NCBI GenBank assembly: GCA_959601025.1
Contig: CAUGOD010000020.1
Location: 1-54,968 of the forward strand
From: an uncultured Oscillospiraceae bacterium
GTDB lineage: Bacteria; Bacillota; Clostridia; Oscillospirales; Acutalibacteraceae
DNA: 54,968 nt
Direction of reading: 5' to 3'
Position 1 is the first letter of the stretch. The number at the start of each line of letters is the position of its first letter. The notes under the pieces are model-generated. The model had not been told where the DNA came from and made no database searches. It worked only from the letters and a program-made list of their open reading frames with translations. Positions 9,569-17,936 of this stretch are shown here, piece after piece. The translations under genes and the position numbers were made by a program.

Positions 9569-10381
9569 TTATTTTTCCGCCGTTTTCAGAGTCGTTTCCA
9601 GCGCCGATTCCGAGATGCCGTACAGGCGGCAGGCGTTTTTCCGGGCGGCGTCGATTACCGCCTGCGCCGTCTCTCCCCGTACCTCCGCGATTTTTTCGGC
9701 GGTGAAGGCGATCATTCCCGAATGGCAGCGCTGCCCCCGGAAGGGAACGGGGGTCATGTAGGGCGCGTCGGTTTCCAGCACCAGCCGATCGAGGGGAGCC
9801 ATGGCGGCGACCTCCACCGGCTTCCGGGCGTTTTTGAAGGTGACCGCCCCGCCCAGACCAATATACATCCCCAGCTTGAGGACTTCCTGCGCCATCTCCA
9901 CGCTGCCGGAAAAGCAGTGCACCACCCCGCGGGGACGGAATTCCTGCAGCAGGCGGAGGGCGTCCTCGTGCGCCTCCCGGTCGTGGATGACGACCGGAAC
10001 ATCCTTCTCCTTCGCCAGACGGAGCTGTCGTTCAAAAAGGGCGCGCTGCGTTTCCCGGGGAGAGAAATCGTAGTGGTAGTCCAGGCCGATCTCTCCCAGG
10101 GCGACCACCCGCGGATGCTCCAGCAGGTCGCGCAGCTCGTCTTCCCATCCGAGGGGAGCGTCCGCCGCCTCGTGGGGATGGATGCCGGCCGCCGCCCAGA
10201 AAAAGGGATAACGTTCCGCCAAAGCGATGCTCCGGCGGGCCGCGGCGAGGTCGCTCGCCGCGTTCACTACCCCGCAGACCCCCTGTCCCGGCAGGGAGGC
10301 GAGCAGCTCGTCCCGGTCCCCGTCGAACCGTTCGTCGTCGTAGTGGGCGTGGGTATCGAAAATACCGTGGAGGGCAGACAT
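9569..10381 (-). CDS. tatD: TatD-family metal-dependent DNase
   Basis: Metal-dependent hydrolase of the TIM-barrel amidohydrolase superfamily; relatives are 3'-5' exonucleases or other nucleases. The protein is 270 aa. The metal ligands are visible as FDTHAHYDD at the N-terminus, GEIGLDYH in the middle, PVVIHDREAHED, VVHCFSGS and LETDAPY near the C-terminus. It lies downstream of metG on the same strand, the usual metG-tatD order. Confidence 0.93.
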   Translation of the reverse strand: MSALHGIFDTHAHYDDERFDGDRDELLASLPGQGVCGVVNAASDLAAARRSIALAERYPFFWAAAGIHPHEAADAPLGWEDELRDLLEHPRVVALGEIGLDYHYDFSPRETQRALFERQLRLAKEKDVPVVIHDREAHEDALRLLQEFRPRGVVHCFSGSVEMAQEVLKLGMYIGLGGAVTFKNARKPVEVAAMAPLDRLVLETDAPYMTPVPFRGQRCHSGMIAFTAEKIAEVRGETAQAVIDAARKNACRLYGISESALETTLKTAEK

Positions 10382-10408
10382 GCAATCATCCTTTCTTTTT
10401 CTATAGAA

Positions 10409-10436
10409 AGCGGCCGCCGGTTATCCGGCGGCCGCT
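10409..10436 (-). terminator. hairpin between metG and tatD
   Basis: A perfect 12-bp stem (AGCGGCCGCCGG / CCGGCGGCCGCT) with a TTAT loop. The minus-strand tail is only TTTCTATAG, so it is probably a weak terminator that tunes tatD expression relative to metG. Confidence 0.5.
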
Positions 10437-10446
10437 GCGTTTTTGG

Positions 10447-12429
10447 TCAGCGCACCTTGCTGCCCGGGGCTACGCCGTCCACGAAGAGCACCTTCACGTC
10501 CGCCCCGTCGTCCGCGGCAAGGATCATCCCCTGGCTTTCCACCCCGCAGAGCACGGCGGGCTTGAGGTTGGAGACCAGCACGATCCGGCGGCCCTTCAGG
10601 TCGTCTGGCGTATACCACTTCGCAATGCCGGAGCAGACGGTGCGGGGCGTTTCCGATCCGTCGTTCAGGGTGAGCTTCAGCAGCTTTTTCGCCCGCTTTA
10701 CCGGCTCACAGCCGGTGATCTCCGCTACCCGCAGGTCGATCTTCGCAAAGTCGTCAATGGTAATTTCGGGCAGGAAGGCGACGTTCTCCGGCTTGGTTTC
10801 CTCCGCCGGAGCTTCAGCGGCTTTGGCCTCGTTTTCCGCCGCGATTTCCGCCAGCAGCTTTTCCGCGTCAATCCGGGCGAAGAGCGGCGTCGGAGTCCCT
10901 ACATGGAAGCCGTCGGCCGCGCCGAAGCCGTTCCGGACGGAAGCAATGCCGGCGAGCTCGCCCTCCACGTTGATCTGGGCAAGCATTTTCTCCGCGGTCT
11001 CCGGCATGAAGGGGGTAAGCAGGATGCCGAGGACGCGGATACATTCGATCAGGTTGTACAGCACGTCGTTCAGGCGGGGGAGGGAGGCTTCGTCCTTCGC
11101 CAGCACCCACGGCGCGGTCTCGTCAATGTATTTGTTGCACCGGCGGGCGAGGGAGATTACCGCGTCCGCCGCGTCGGCGTTGTGGTAGCCGTCCATCAGC
11201 CGGAAGTAGGCGGCCACGGTATCGGCGGCGGTTTTCACCAGCTCGGCGTCTGGTTCTTCCATCCACCCGGCGGGCTTTTTCAGCGCGCCGTCAAAGTATT
11301 TGTTGGTCATCGCGATGCTGCGGTTAACCAGGTTGCCCAGCGTGTTCGCGAGATCGGCGTTATACTTGTTGATCAGGCTTTCATAGGTGATCGAGCCGTC
11401 CTGTGCGAAGGGGATTTCGGACAGCAGGTAGTACCGCACCGCGTCCACCCCAAAATGGCGGGCAAGGTCGTCGGCGTACAGGACGTTCCCCTTTGATTTG
11501 CTCATCTTGTCCTCGCCGACCAACAGCCACGGATGGCCGAGCACCTGCTTCGGGAGCGGCTCGCCCAGCGCCATCAGGATGATCGGCCAGTAGATGGTGT
11601 GGAAGCGGACGATATCTTTGCCGATCACATGCAGGTCGGCCGGCCAGTATTTGGCGTAGCCCTCCCCGCTGCCGTCCGGATGGTAGCCGATACCGGTGAT
11701 ATAGTTGGACAGCGCATCCAGCCATACATAGGTGACGTGCTTGGGATCGAACTCCACCGGGATGCCCCAGGTGAAGGAGGTGCGGGAAACGCACAGGTCG
11801 GACAGGCCGGGCTTGAGGAAATTATTCACCATTTCTGCCCGGCGGGAATCCGGCAGGAAGAACTCCGGATGATCGTTATAATAGTCCATCAGACGGTCCT
11901 GGTATTTGCTCAGGCGGAGGAAATAGGCCTCTTCCTTCGCGTCCGTTACCTCCCGCCCGCAGTCCGGGCATTTCCCGTCCTTGAGCTGGGAGGCGGTGAA
12001 GAAGGACTCGCAGGGCACGCAGTATTTTCCTTCGTAGGTCCCCTTGTAGATGTCTCCCTGGTCATACAGCTTTTTGAAGATTTTCTGCACCGCCTGCTCA
12101 TGATCCGCGTCGGTGGTGCGGATAAACCGGTCGTAGCTGACGTTCATGCAGTCCCAGACCGCCTTGATCTGGGCGGAAATGTTATCCACGTATTCCTTTG
12201 GCTGCATTCCCTGCGCCTTCGCGTATTCCTCGATCTTCTGCCCGTGCTCGTCCGAGCCGGTCAGGTAGAACACGTCAAAGCCCATCATCCGCTTATACCG
12301 CGCGATCATGTCGGCGAGCACGGGATCATATACGTTGCCGATGTGCGGCTTGCGGGAGGTATAGGCGATAGCGGTGGTGATATAAAACTTTTTGCGCGCG
12401 TTCTCTTCCGTCTGACACATGCTGAGCAT
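10447..12429 (-). CDS. metG: methionine--tRNA ligase
   Basis: Class I synthetase that charges both initiator and elongator tRNA-Met. It is 660 aa from the ATG at 12429. The HIGH-type motif is HIGN at residues 29-32, the KMSKS loop is near 308, and a zinc knuckle has Cys pairs (CVPC...CPDC). A C-terminal tRNA-binding domain begins near DFAKIDLRVAEI. A longer open frame upstream to 12864 lacks family similarity; GAAAGGAC before 12429 fixes the start. About 180 nt of leader lies between the candidate promoter and the start. Confidence 0.96.
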   Translation of the reverse strand: MLSMCQTEENARKKFYITTAIAYTSRKPHIGNVYDPVLADMIARYKRMMGFDVFYLTGSDEHGQKIEEYAKAQGMQPKEYVDNISAQIKAVWDCMNVSYDRFIRTTDADHEQAVQKIFKKLYDQGDIYKGTYEGKYCVPCESFFTASQLKDGKCPDCGREVTDAKEEAYFLRLSKYQDRLMDYYNDHPEFFLPDSRRAEMVNNFLKPGLSDLCVSRTSFTWGIPVEFDPKHVTYVWLDALSNYITGIGYHPDGSGEGYAKYWPADLHVIGKDIVRFHTIYWPIILMALGEPLPKQVLGHPWLLVGEDKMSKSKGNVLYADDLARHFGVDAVRYYLLSEIPFAQDGSITYESLINKYNADLANTLGNLVNRSIAMTNKYFDGALKKPAGWMEEPDAELVKTAADTVAAYFRLMDGYHNADAADAVISLARRCNKYIDETAPWVLAKDEASLPRLNDVLYNLIECIRVLGILLTPFMPETAEKMLAQINVEGELAGIASVRNGFGAADGFHVGTPTPLFARIDAEKLLAEIAAENEAKAAEAPAEETKPENVAFLPEITIDDFAKIDLRVAEITGCEPVKRAKKLLKLTLNDGSETPRTVCSGIAKWYTPDDLKGRRIVLVSNLKPAVLCGVESQGMILAADDGADVKVLFVDGVAPGSKVR

Positions 12430-12608
12430 CCAGTCCTTTCCGAGCCCCGCGCCGTGCAGGACGCGGGTCTTGTTGAAAAATGGCGGCTTTGGATAAAACG
12501 CCGTCCATGCGGAGACGGCCTTTTCCGGGCGGGGAGCGGCAAGGGCGGCAAGGTAAGAACCCTTCAAAGCTCTGTAAAGCTCTTCCCAACCTCCGCCAAT
12601 ATTCTTAT

Positions 12609-12636
12609 ATTTTACCAGACTTATTGGAAAATACAA
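12609..12636 (-). promoter_or_regulatory. candidate promoter for metG
   Basis: On the minus strand TTGTAT, 16 nt and TAAAAT lie about 180 nt upstream of metG. The long leader has several GC-rich inverted segments, but I found no T-box or SAM-riboswitch consensus in it. Confidence 0.4.
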
Positions 12637-12639
12637 GAT

Positions 12640-12967
12640 GCATAAATTTTGCTTCCGGTGGAAAAGCGGCGGTTTCGCGTCTGAAAGAAACGAAAGGCCA
12701 TGGCCCGCGGGCGTTTTTTGAAGGTGTACGGCAAAACGCCTCGTTTTACAGTGCACGCTGTTTTCAAACTTCGCCCATAAATTTTCAGCGGTTTCCGCCG
12801 GAATCACAGCGTTCCGACAAAATTCGGCCGGAACAGGGAAAAACCGTATGCCGGCGGTTGACAATAAAAATGCTCTGCCGTATCCTTATTACTATTGCTG
12901 AAAAAAAGACGAGAGAGGATCCGCGGGCGGGGGAGCGGCGGACGGGAACGGAAGGAGAATCCGGAGC
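12640..12967. other. intergenic region between divergent metG and MATE gene
   Basis: About 330 nt without a supportable gene. It probably holds promoters for both neighbours. The only clear element is the GGAAGGAG ribosome binding site of the MATE gene at its right end. Confidence 0.4.
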
Positions 12968-14383
12968 GTGAGCAAATTTCAAAGAGACTTGACCGAGGGC
13001 AGCGTGACCAAGCATCTGCTGAAGTTTTCGCTGCCGTTTTTAGCCTCCAACCTGCTGCAGGCGCTGTATAATATGGCGGATATGCTGATTGTGGGCCAGT
13101 TCAGCGGGCCGGTCGGTACCTCGGCGGTCGGGGTCGGCGGACAGGTGACCATCCTGGTCATCAACCTGATCAGCGGCCTTGCGGTCGGCGGCACGGTGAT
13201 GATCGCCCAGTTTATCGGGGCGAAGCGGCAGGAGGACGTGAAGGAGACTATTGGCACCATGTTTTCCCTGTACGCCATCGCGGCGGCGGTGATGACGGTG
13301 GTGATGCTGCTTCTCAACAGCACGATCCTGCGGGTGATGGGGATGCCGGAAGAATCCTTCAGCGAGGGGCTGGCTTACCTGAACATCTGTATGGGCGGAA
13401 CGGTGTTCGTATTCGGCTACAACGCGGTGGCCGCCGTCCTGCGCGGGATGGGGGATTCCCGCCATCCGCTGCTCTTTGTCCTGATTGCCGCGGTTGCCAA
13501 CGTGGTACTGGACCTGATCCTGGTCGGTCCGCTGCATATGGGAGCGGCCGGGGCGGCGTGGGCGACCATCGCGGCGCAGGCGCTGAGCTTTATCCTTTCG
13601 ATTGTTTTTCTCCGCCGCCGGGATTTCGTCTTCGATTTTCATCCCCGCAGCTTCCGCATCCGGGGGGAGAAGGCGAAGCAGCTGATGAAAATCGGCCTGC
13701 CTTCCTCGCTGCAGGGGACGCTGGTGAGCTTCTCCTTCATGTGGCTGACCAGCGTGGCCGCCGGTATTGCCGGGATCGTGGGCACTACGGCGCTGAGTAT
13801 TGCCGGAAAGGTGAACTCCATCGCCATCCTGCCCTCCATGGCCATGCAGGCTTCGGTGTCCTCCATGGCGGGCCAGAACCTTGGCGCCGGGAAGCCGGAG
13901 CGGGCGAAGAAAACCATGTTGGTTGCCATGGGAATGGCGTTTGTGGTATCCGCCCTGGTGTTCGCCGTGGTCAATCTCTGTACCGAGCCGATCCTGCGGC
14001 TTTTCCTTGGCTCGCAGGCGAACAGCGGCCTGTCGGAGGAGGTGTTTGCCCGCTGCGTGAGCGAAGGGGCGGTATACCTGCGCTGCATCAGTCTGGATTA
14101 CCTGATTACCTCGGTGATGTTCTGTATCAACGGGCTGGCGATCGGCGCGGGACAGACGGTGTTCTCCCTGTTCAACGGGATGGTCAGCTCCCTGCTGCTC
14201 CGCGTACCAGCTGCCGGACTCCTGGGAATCACAGTGGGCTGGGGTCTTGCCGGCGTGGGACTGGCGGCGCCGATCGCGTCGGTCGGTTCCCTGGTGATCG
14301 GCTTGATTTATCTTGCGACCGGCAGGTGGCGGCGGTACCGTATTCCGGAGGCCGCTCCGGCGGCAGCGGCGGAAACGGAATAG
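12968..14383 (+). CDS. MATE-family multidrug/sodium or proton antiporter
   Basis: A 471-aa membrane exporter with about 12 hydrophobic segments. The opening DLTEGSVTKHLLKFSLPFLASNLLQALYN region and PVGTSAVGVGGQ are typical of DinF/NorM-type MATE proteins. The two halves are related, the second starting near KQLMKIGLPSSLQG. The GTG start is set by GGAAGGAG 10 nt upstream. The substrate cannot be told from sequence. Confidence 0.92.
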   Translation: MSKFQRDLTEGSVTKHLLKFSLPFLASNLLQALYNMADMLIVGQFSGPVGTSAVGVGGQVTILVINLISGLAVGGTVMIAQFIGAKRQEDVKETIGTMFSLYAIAAAVMTVVMLLLNSTILRVMGMPEESFSEGLAYLNICMGGTVFVFGYNAVAAVLRGMGDSRHPLLFVLIAAVANVVLDLILVGPLHMGAAGAAWATIAAQALSFILSIVFLRRRDFVFDFHPRSFRIRGEKAKQLMKIGLPSSLQGTLVSFSFMWLTSVAAGIAGIVGTTALSIAGKVNSIAILPSMAMQASVSSMAGQNLGAGKPERAKKTMLVAMGMAFVVSALVFAVVNLCTEPILRLFLGSQANSGLSEEVFARCVSEGAVYLRCISLDYLITSVMFCINGLAIGAGQTVFSLFNGMVSSLLLRVPAAGLLGITVGWGLAGVGLAAPIASVGSLVIGLIYLATGRWRRYRIPEAAPAAAAETE

Positions 14384-14433
14384 GGCGACACCGTGCAGCA
14401 TCAGAAAAATACAGCGGTTGTTAGCCGAAAAAG

Positions 14434-14466
14434 AACCCGTCTGCGGAAAACTTCCGCAGACGGGTT
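14434..14466. terminator. bidirectional terminator
   Basis: A perfect 15-bp stem (AACCCGTCTGCGGAA / TTCCGCAGACGGGTT). The plus side is followed by TGCTTTATTT and the minus side by CTTTTTC, so it serves both the MATE gene and the converging XRE gene. Confidence 0.85.
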
Positions 14467-14500
14467 TGCTTTATTTCCGGGGCGTTCGCTGTGTTCGCCG

Positions 14501-14833
14501 TCAGGTCTCCCTCTCCGCCAGCAGCAGAGAAACCAGCCCGTCGACAATGCGCTTCTCCCGCGGCGTACACTGGCGGAGCTTCTGCTGCAGCTCGTCGTCC
14601 ATATACCATTCGGAGGTAAGGGACGCCCCCAGTAAAATTTCGTTGGGGGTGACGTCCAGCGCTTCGCACAGCTTGACCAGCGTTTCCAGGCTGGGAATGG
14701 AACGGCTGTTTTCTATGTTGGAAATATAATTGTTGGCGAGGTCGGTCTGCTCGGCCAGTTTTTCCTGCGTTAGTTTCCGGCTTTTCCGGATTTCTGCCAG
14801 ACGTCTGCCGATAAGGGCGTAATCCACTACCAT
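14501..14833 (-). CDS. XRE-family transcriptional regulator
   Basis: A 110-aa DNA-binding protein. The N-terminal helix-turn-helix covers residues 8-65 (IGRRLAEIRKSRKLTQEKLAE, NNYISNIENSRSIPSLETL). A short C-terminal region (MDDELQQKLRQCTPREKRIV) may dimerise. It is divergent from the lipoprotein gene at 15035, and a perfect palindrome lies between them, so it probably represses itself and that gene (inference). Confidence 0.9.
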   Translation of the reverse strand: MVVDYALIGRRLAEIRKSRKLTQEKLAEQTDLANNYISNIENSRSIPSLETLVKLCEALDVTPNEILLGASLTSEWYMDDELQQKLRQCTPREKRIVDGLVSLLLAERET

Positions 14834-14903
14834 GGTCCGTCACTTCCTTTGCTTCTTACAAGGTATAGAATATAGGATTGACGAGCGACATTTAATATAT
14901 TAA

Positions 14904-14946
14904 AAGTGTAATTACACTTGACATATTGTTTTTAACGTTTAAAATA
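14904..14946 (+). promoter_or_regulatory. promoter with overlapping palindromic operator
   Basis: The palindrome AAGTGTAATTACACTT (14904-14919) overlaps the -35 TTGACA (14918-14923). After 17 nt comes AAAATA as -10. A half site, TACACTT, recurs at 14945. This is a likely binding site for the divergent XRE regulator. Confidence 0.65.
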
Positions 14947-15034
14947 CACTTATAGTGATAGCTGTCGAATTCGGACGAAAGCCTGCGATAAAAGGAGAAA
15001 AAACAAATCATAGAACCGGAAAGGACGCGGAGGC

Positions 15035-15673
15035 ATGAAAAATGCGAAAGTCAAAAGGGGAACGGGAATTCTTGCTTTTCTGTCCAGTCTCTGCCTTCTG
15101 GCCGGGTGCGGAAGAGTCGGGACAGCAATATCCTTTTCCCAGAATTTTTTGAAAAGGGAAGGGGAATGGAAATGCGCGGCAGGGATAGAAAGGCCCGAAG
15201 GGGTGAAAGGGGAAGAAGCGGCGCAAAGAGAGGAAGAAATGGAAATGCTGGATGCACAGCTTTCCCGTCAGCCGGTCCGCGTTGCCTGTGCCGAGTGCTT
15301 CCAGCGGGATGTTTCGCCGCGGAACCTCTACCCATTTCTGCTGCGGGCGACGTTGAAAAACAGCGGCGAGCAGCCAATCCAGGATGTGGTGACCGCTTTT
15401 GCCGCCTAGGACTCGCAAGGACGCCCGGTCGCGCTTCGGGGAGACGCGGAAATCCCAGGCTCCTATATTGCCACGGTGAAAATTTCCAGAATCGGCCTGA
15501 AGGCCGGCGGTTTTGCCGATATGGAAAAGGGCTGCGGAAGCAGGGAAGGACGCCGGATCGAAACGGTGAAGGCAATCGTCGTTTCCTATACCACCGGCGA
15601 GGGAAAGAAATGGGAAAATCCCTGCTTCGATTTGTTCTGTGCGGTATATGGCGGTCGCTCACTGCAAGGATAG
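15035..15673 (+). pseudogene. DUF5780-like lipoprotein, interrupted by an in-frame amber codon
   Basis: The frame opens with a lipoprotein signal peptide (ILAFLSSLCLLAGCG, lipobox LAGC) and runs to a TAG at 15407-15409. The same frame then continues without shift (DSQGRPVALRG, YIATVKISRIGL, TVKAIVVSYTTGEGKKWENPC) to a stop at 15673. The two parts together read as one 212-aa protein of the Clostridial type with AWDSQG and a WENP motif, so the TAG most likely replaces a TGG tryptophan. The gene may be a recent pseudogene or be read through. Ribosome binding site GGAAAGGA is 8 nt before the ATG. Confidence 0.7.
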
Positions 15674-15735
15674 GAAAAAAGAAAACAGGGGGACAGGAAG
15701 AGAGAAGCCTACGGCGTTTTTCCAAACAGCAGAGA

Positions 15736-15776
15736 AGCGGACCGGAACGACCAAGATCGTCCGGTCCGCTTTTTTA
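15736..15776 (+). terminator. terminator of the lipoprotein gene
   Basis: A stem of 11 bp (AGCGGACCGGA / TCCGGTCCGCT) plus 3 more after a one-base bulge, followed by TTTTTTA. The retained strong terminator fits a gene that decayed only recently. Confidence 0.85.
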
Positions 15777-15893
15777 TTTTGCGAGGCCCTCTCTTTACTG
15801 AGCAGAGAAGAGCAGAACGGCCCTCCGTCCTTTGTCCGCCGATGCAGGAAGGGAAAACGGGGCGGACATCCGTCTGCGGGATATCGTAGCCGC

Positions 15894-17432
15894 TCACCCG
15901 GCGGACGGCTCGTCGGCATACGTCCCGGCCGACCGGGAGAGGAGTTCATTGCAGGCGCTTTTCAGCAGTGTGCCGCTGGTATCGTGCGAAAGCTCCCAGA
16001 CGCCGACGCCGGCCAGCCCTTGCGCGTTTGCCAGGGCGGTCTTAGCGGCGATGGACGCGGGGTCTTCATAGGTGAGGAAGGTGTTCTTTCCATACAGGTA
16101 TGGCGCCTGAGCGTCCGCGTGACGGAGCTGCTTATAACCGCTGTCGTTCAGATAGACGCTGCAAATCGTGTCGTAGCTGATGGAATTGGCAGAGGAAAAA
16201 CGGCTGTACAGCCCGTTGTTCTGACTGCTTACCCCCTGATAAACATATCCGTACAGGGGCATCCCCAGGACAAGCTGGCTGGCGGGAACGCCGCTTTTCC
16301 GGTAAGCGGCAATGCCGTCGTATACGCTGTTTTTGTACTGCGGGGAGGTTTCCTGGGGCTGGTACAGCGGGGCGTTGAAGTCGGCATAGCTGTCCCAGGG
16401 GCCATGCATGTCGTAGGCCATCAAAAAGAGGTAATCCACCAGCTCGGCCACAGCCTGCGGCTCAATTTTCGAGAGGTAGCTGGTGTTGGCGGCGCCGGCG
16501 ATCGTCAGGTAATACCGGCGGCCGTCTTGCTTCGACTGGGAATCCAGCTTCTCCCGGATTGCTTTCAGCAGCAGCGTGAAGTTCTGCTTGTCCTGCGGAC
16601 GGTTGGTATTGCCGGCCAATCCGCCGGATACCGGGTATTCCCAGTCCAGGTCCACCCCGTCAAAGCCGTGCTCCAGAATGAAATCCAGGCAGCTTTGCGC
16701 GAAAGCCTCCCGCCGGGCGGAGGTCGAAGCGACGTCCGAAAAAAAGGTGGAATAATCCCATCCTCCCACCGAGATCAGCGTTTTAAGCCGGCTGTTTTTC
16801 TGTTTGAGAACTTGAAGCGCCGCGAAGTTTTTTCGGTCGTTATCCGGATCGGCCAGGGCGAGCCGGCTGGTCGCCGGATCAATTTTGGCAAACGCATAGT
16901 TCAGGTGGGTCAGCTGGCCGGCTGGGACTTTCTGCGGGGTATAGCCCTTGTATGACGCCCAGCCGGCATAGTACCCTACGAGAAGCTTTTCGGAGGATAC
17001 AGACGGTTCGGAAGTCGGCGGTGTCTGGGACGGCGCGTTTCCGTCCTGGCTTCCGGCAGGGGAAGTGACGCCCACCGACGGGGAGGATGGGGACAATGCG
17101 TTCGGCGAAGAGGGCGAAGACGAAGTGCCGGAAGCGTTAGTCTCGGAGGAAGCGTCGTCCGTGGCGGTCGCGGATGCGCTGCTTCCGTCGTTTTCTGCGG
17201 AAGAGGAAGCATTCTCTACCGCGGCGGGGGAGGATGACGTCTGGGAAAAGGGGTCCGCGTCGTTCGCTTTGCCTGTCTCTGCCCTTGCTTTGGAGTCGGG
17301 GACGGCGAAAGAGGGAGGGGCGGCGTGGTTGAGTCCTTCAGCCGGTATAGGCAGGACGCGCAGGCCGATCGAAAGTAAAAAAATAAGAGCAAGGCCGAAC
17401 ATGCCGGCCAGCCGGACGGCGCGCTGCTTCAT
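15894..17432 (-). CDS. secreted or surface GH18 chitinase-like glycosidase
   Basis: A 512-aa protein. An N-terminal hydrophobic signal or anchor (residues 8-28) is followed by a Ser/Thr/Ala/Pro-rich low-complexity linker (about 60-145) and a GH18 TIM barrel. The barrel begins LLVGYYAGWASYKGY, has TLISVGGW, and carries the catalytic signature DGVDLDWEYP near residue 258 with its acid/base Glu. The substrate could be chitin, peptidoglycan or host N-glycans; chitin-type is the best guess from the YYAGW opening. No LysM domain was seen, unlike spore-cortex SleL. Ribosome binding site AGAAAGGAA. Confidence 0.88.
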   Translation of the reverse strand: MKQRAVRLAGMFGLALIFLLSIGLRVLPIPAEGLNHAAPPSFAVPDSKARAETGKANDADPFSQTSSSPAAVENASSSAENDGSSASATATDDASSETNASGTSSSPSSPNALSPSSPSVGVTSPAGSQDGNAPSQTPPTSEPSVSSEKLLVGYYAGWASYKGYTPQKVPAGQLTHLNYAFAKIDPATSRLALADPDNDRKNFAALQVLKQKNSRLKTLISVGGWDYSTFFSDVASTSARREAFAQSCLDFILEHGFDGVDLDWEYPVSGGLAGNTNRPQDKQNFTLLLKAIREKLDSQSKQDGRRYYLTIAGAANTSYLSKIEPQAVAELVDYLFLMAYDMHGPWDSYADFNAPLYQPQETSPQYKNSVYDGIAAYRKSGVPASQLVLGMPLYGYVYQGVSSQNNGLYSRFSSANSISYDTICSVYLNDSGYKQLRHADAQAPYLYGKNTFLTYEDPASIAAKTALANAQGLAGVGVWELSHDTSGTLLKSACNELLSRSAGTYADEPSAG

Positions 17433-17936
17433 GCATGCGTTTCCTTTCTAAATGAATAGTTAGCCCATGGGCTTTATTGGATGATATATGTCTATTGCAG
17501 TATAAAGGAACCGGCGATCTCTCTGCAACACACAATTGATGGAAAAATCGTCGTTCTCTCCCAGTCGTCCGCCCTGCTCTCCCCGATTATGGAGGAGTTT
17601 AGCGGCCTTTTCACGCCGGAATTTGTTCCTTTGCCGCAAAAGAATTGCGGCAATTTCGACCGTTGGCCGAAACCGTCTCAAATTTAACAAGGAAGGGAGA
17701 TTTTTATGGAAAAAGCAGCCGTTTTCGGCGGATTTTCACCACTTCGGACCCAGCGGCATAGGATGGGCTTGCAGGCGGCCGTCGGAAGAAACGATCGTCC
17801 GGGCGATCGGTTGGAGCCGGACCTCCGGCGGGACCCTTCCGGTGGACCGGCCGCTGATTGCGGACGGGACGGTTTGCCGCAGAGAACCGTCCCCGGCGGG
17901 GCCCAGTTTACACTCTGCGGAGAAATGGGGCTGGAT
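17433..17936. other. intergenic region before murA with an unexplained strong RBS
   Basis: About 500 nt between divergent genes. AAGGAAGGGAGA sits correctly before an ATG at 17706 that is in frame with murA and would add 77 residues. Those residues are Arg/Gly/Pro-rich and unlike MurA. It may be a leader peptide, a decayed gene, or a real extension. Two overlapping open frames at 17481-17690 on opposite strands have no support. Confidence 0.35.

Noticed and set aside
12430..12640. T-box or SAM riboswitch before metG
   Set aside because: No GGGTGG-N-ACCGCG-type T-box antiterminator core and no SAM core GATGAAACCCGGCAACC-like segment were found.
17481..17690. Short opposing open frames between the GH18 gene and murA
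   Set aside because: No ribosome binding site, no domain, and both strands are open.
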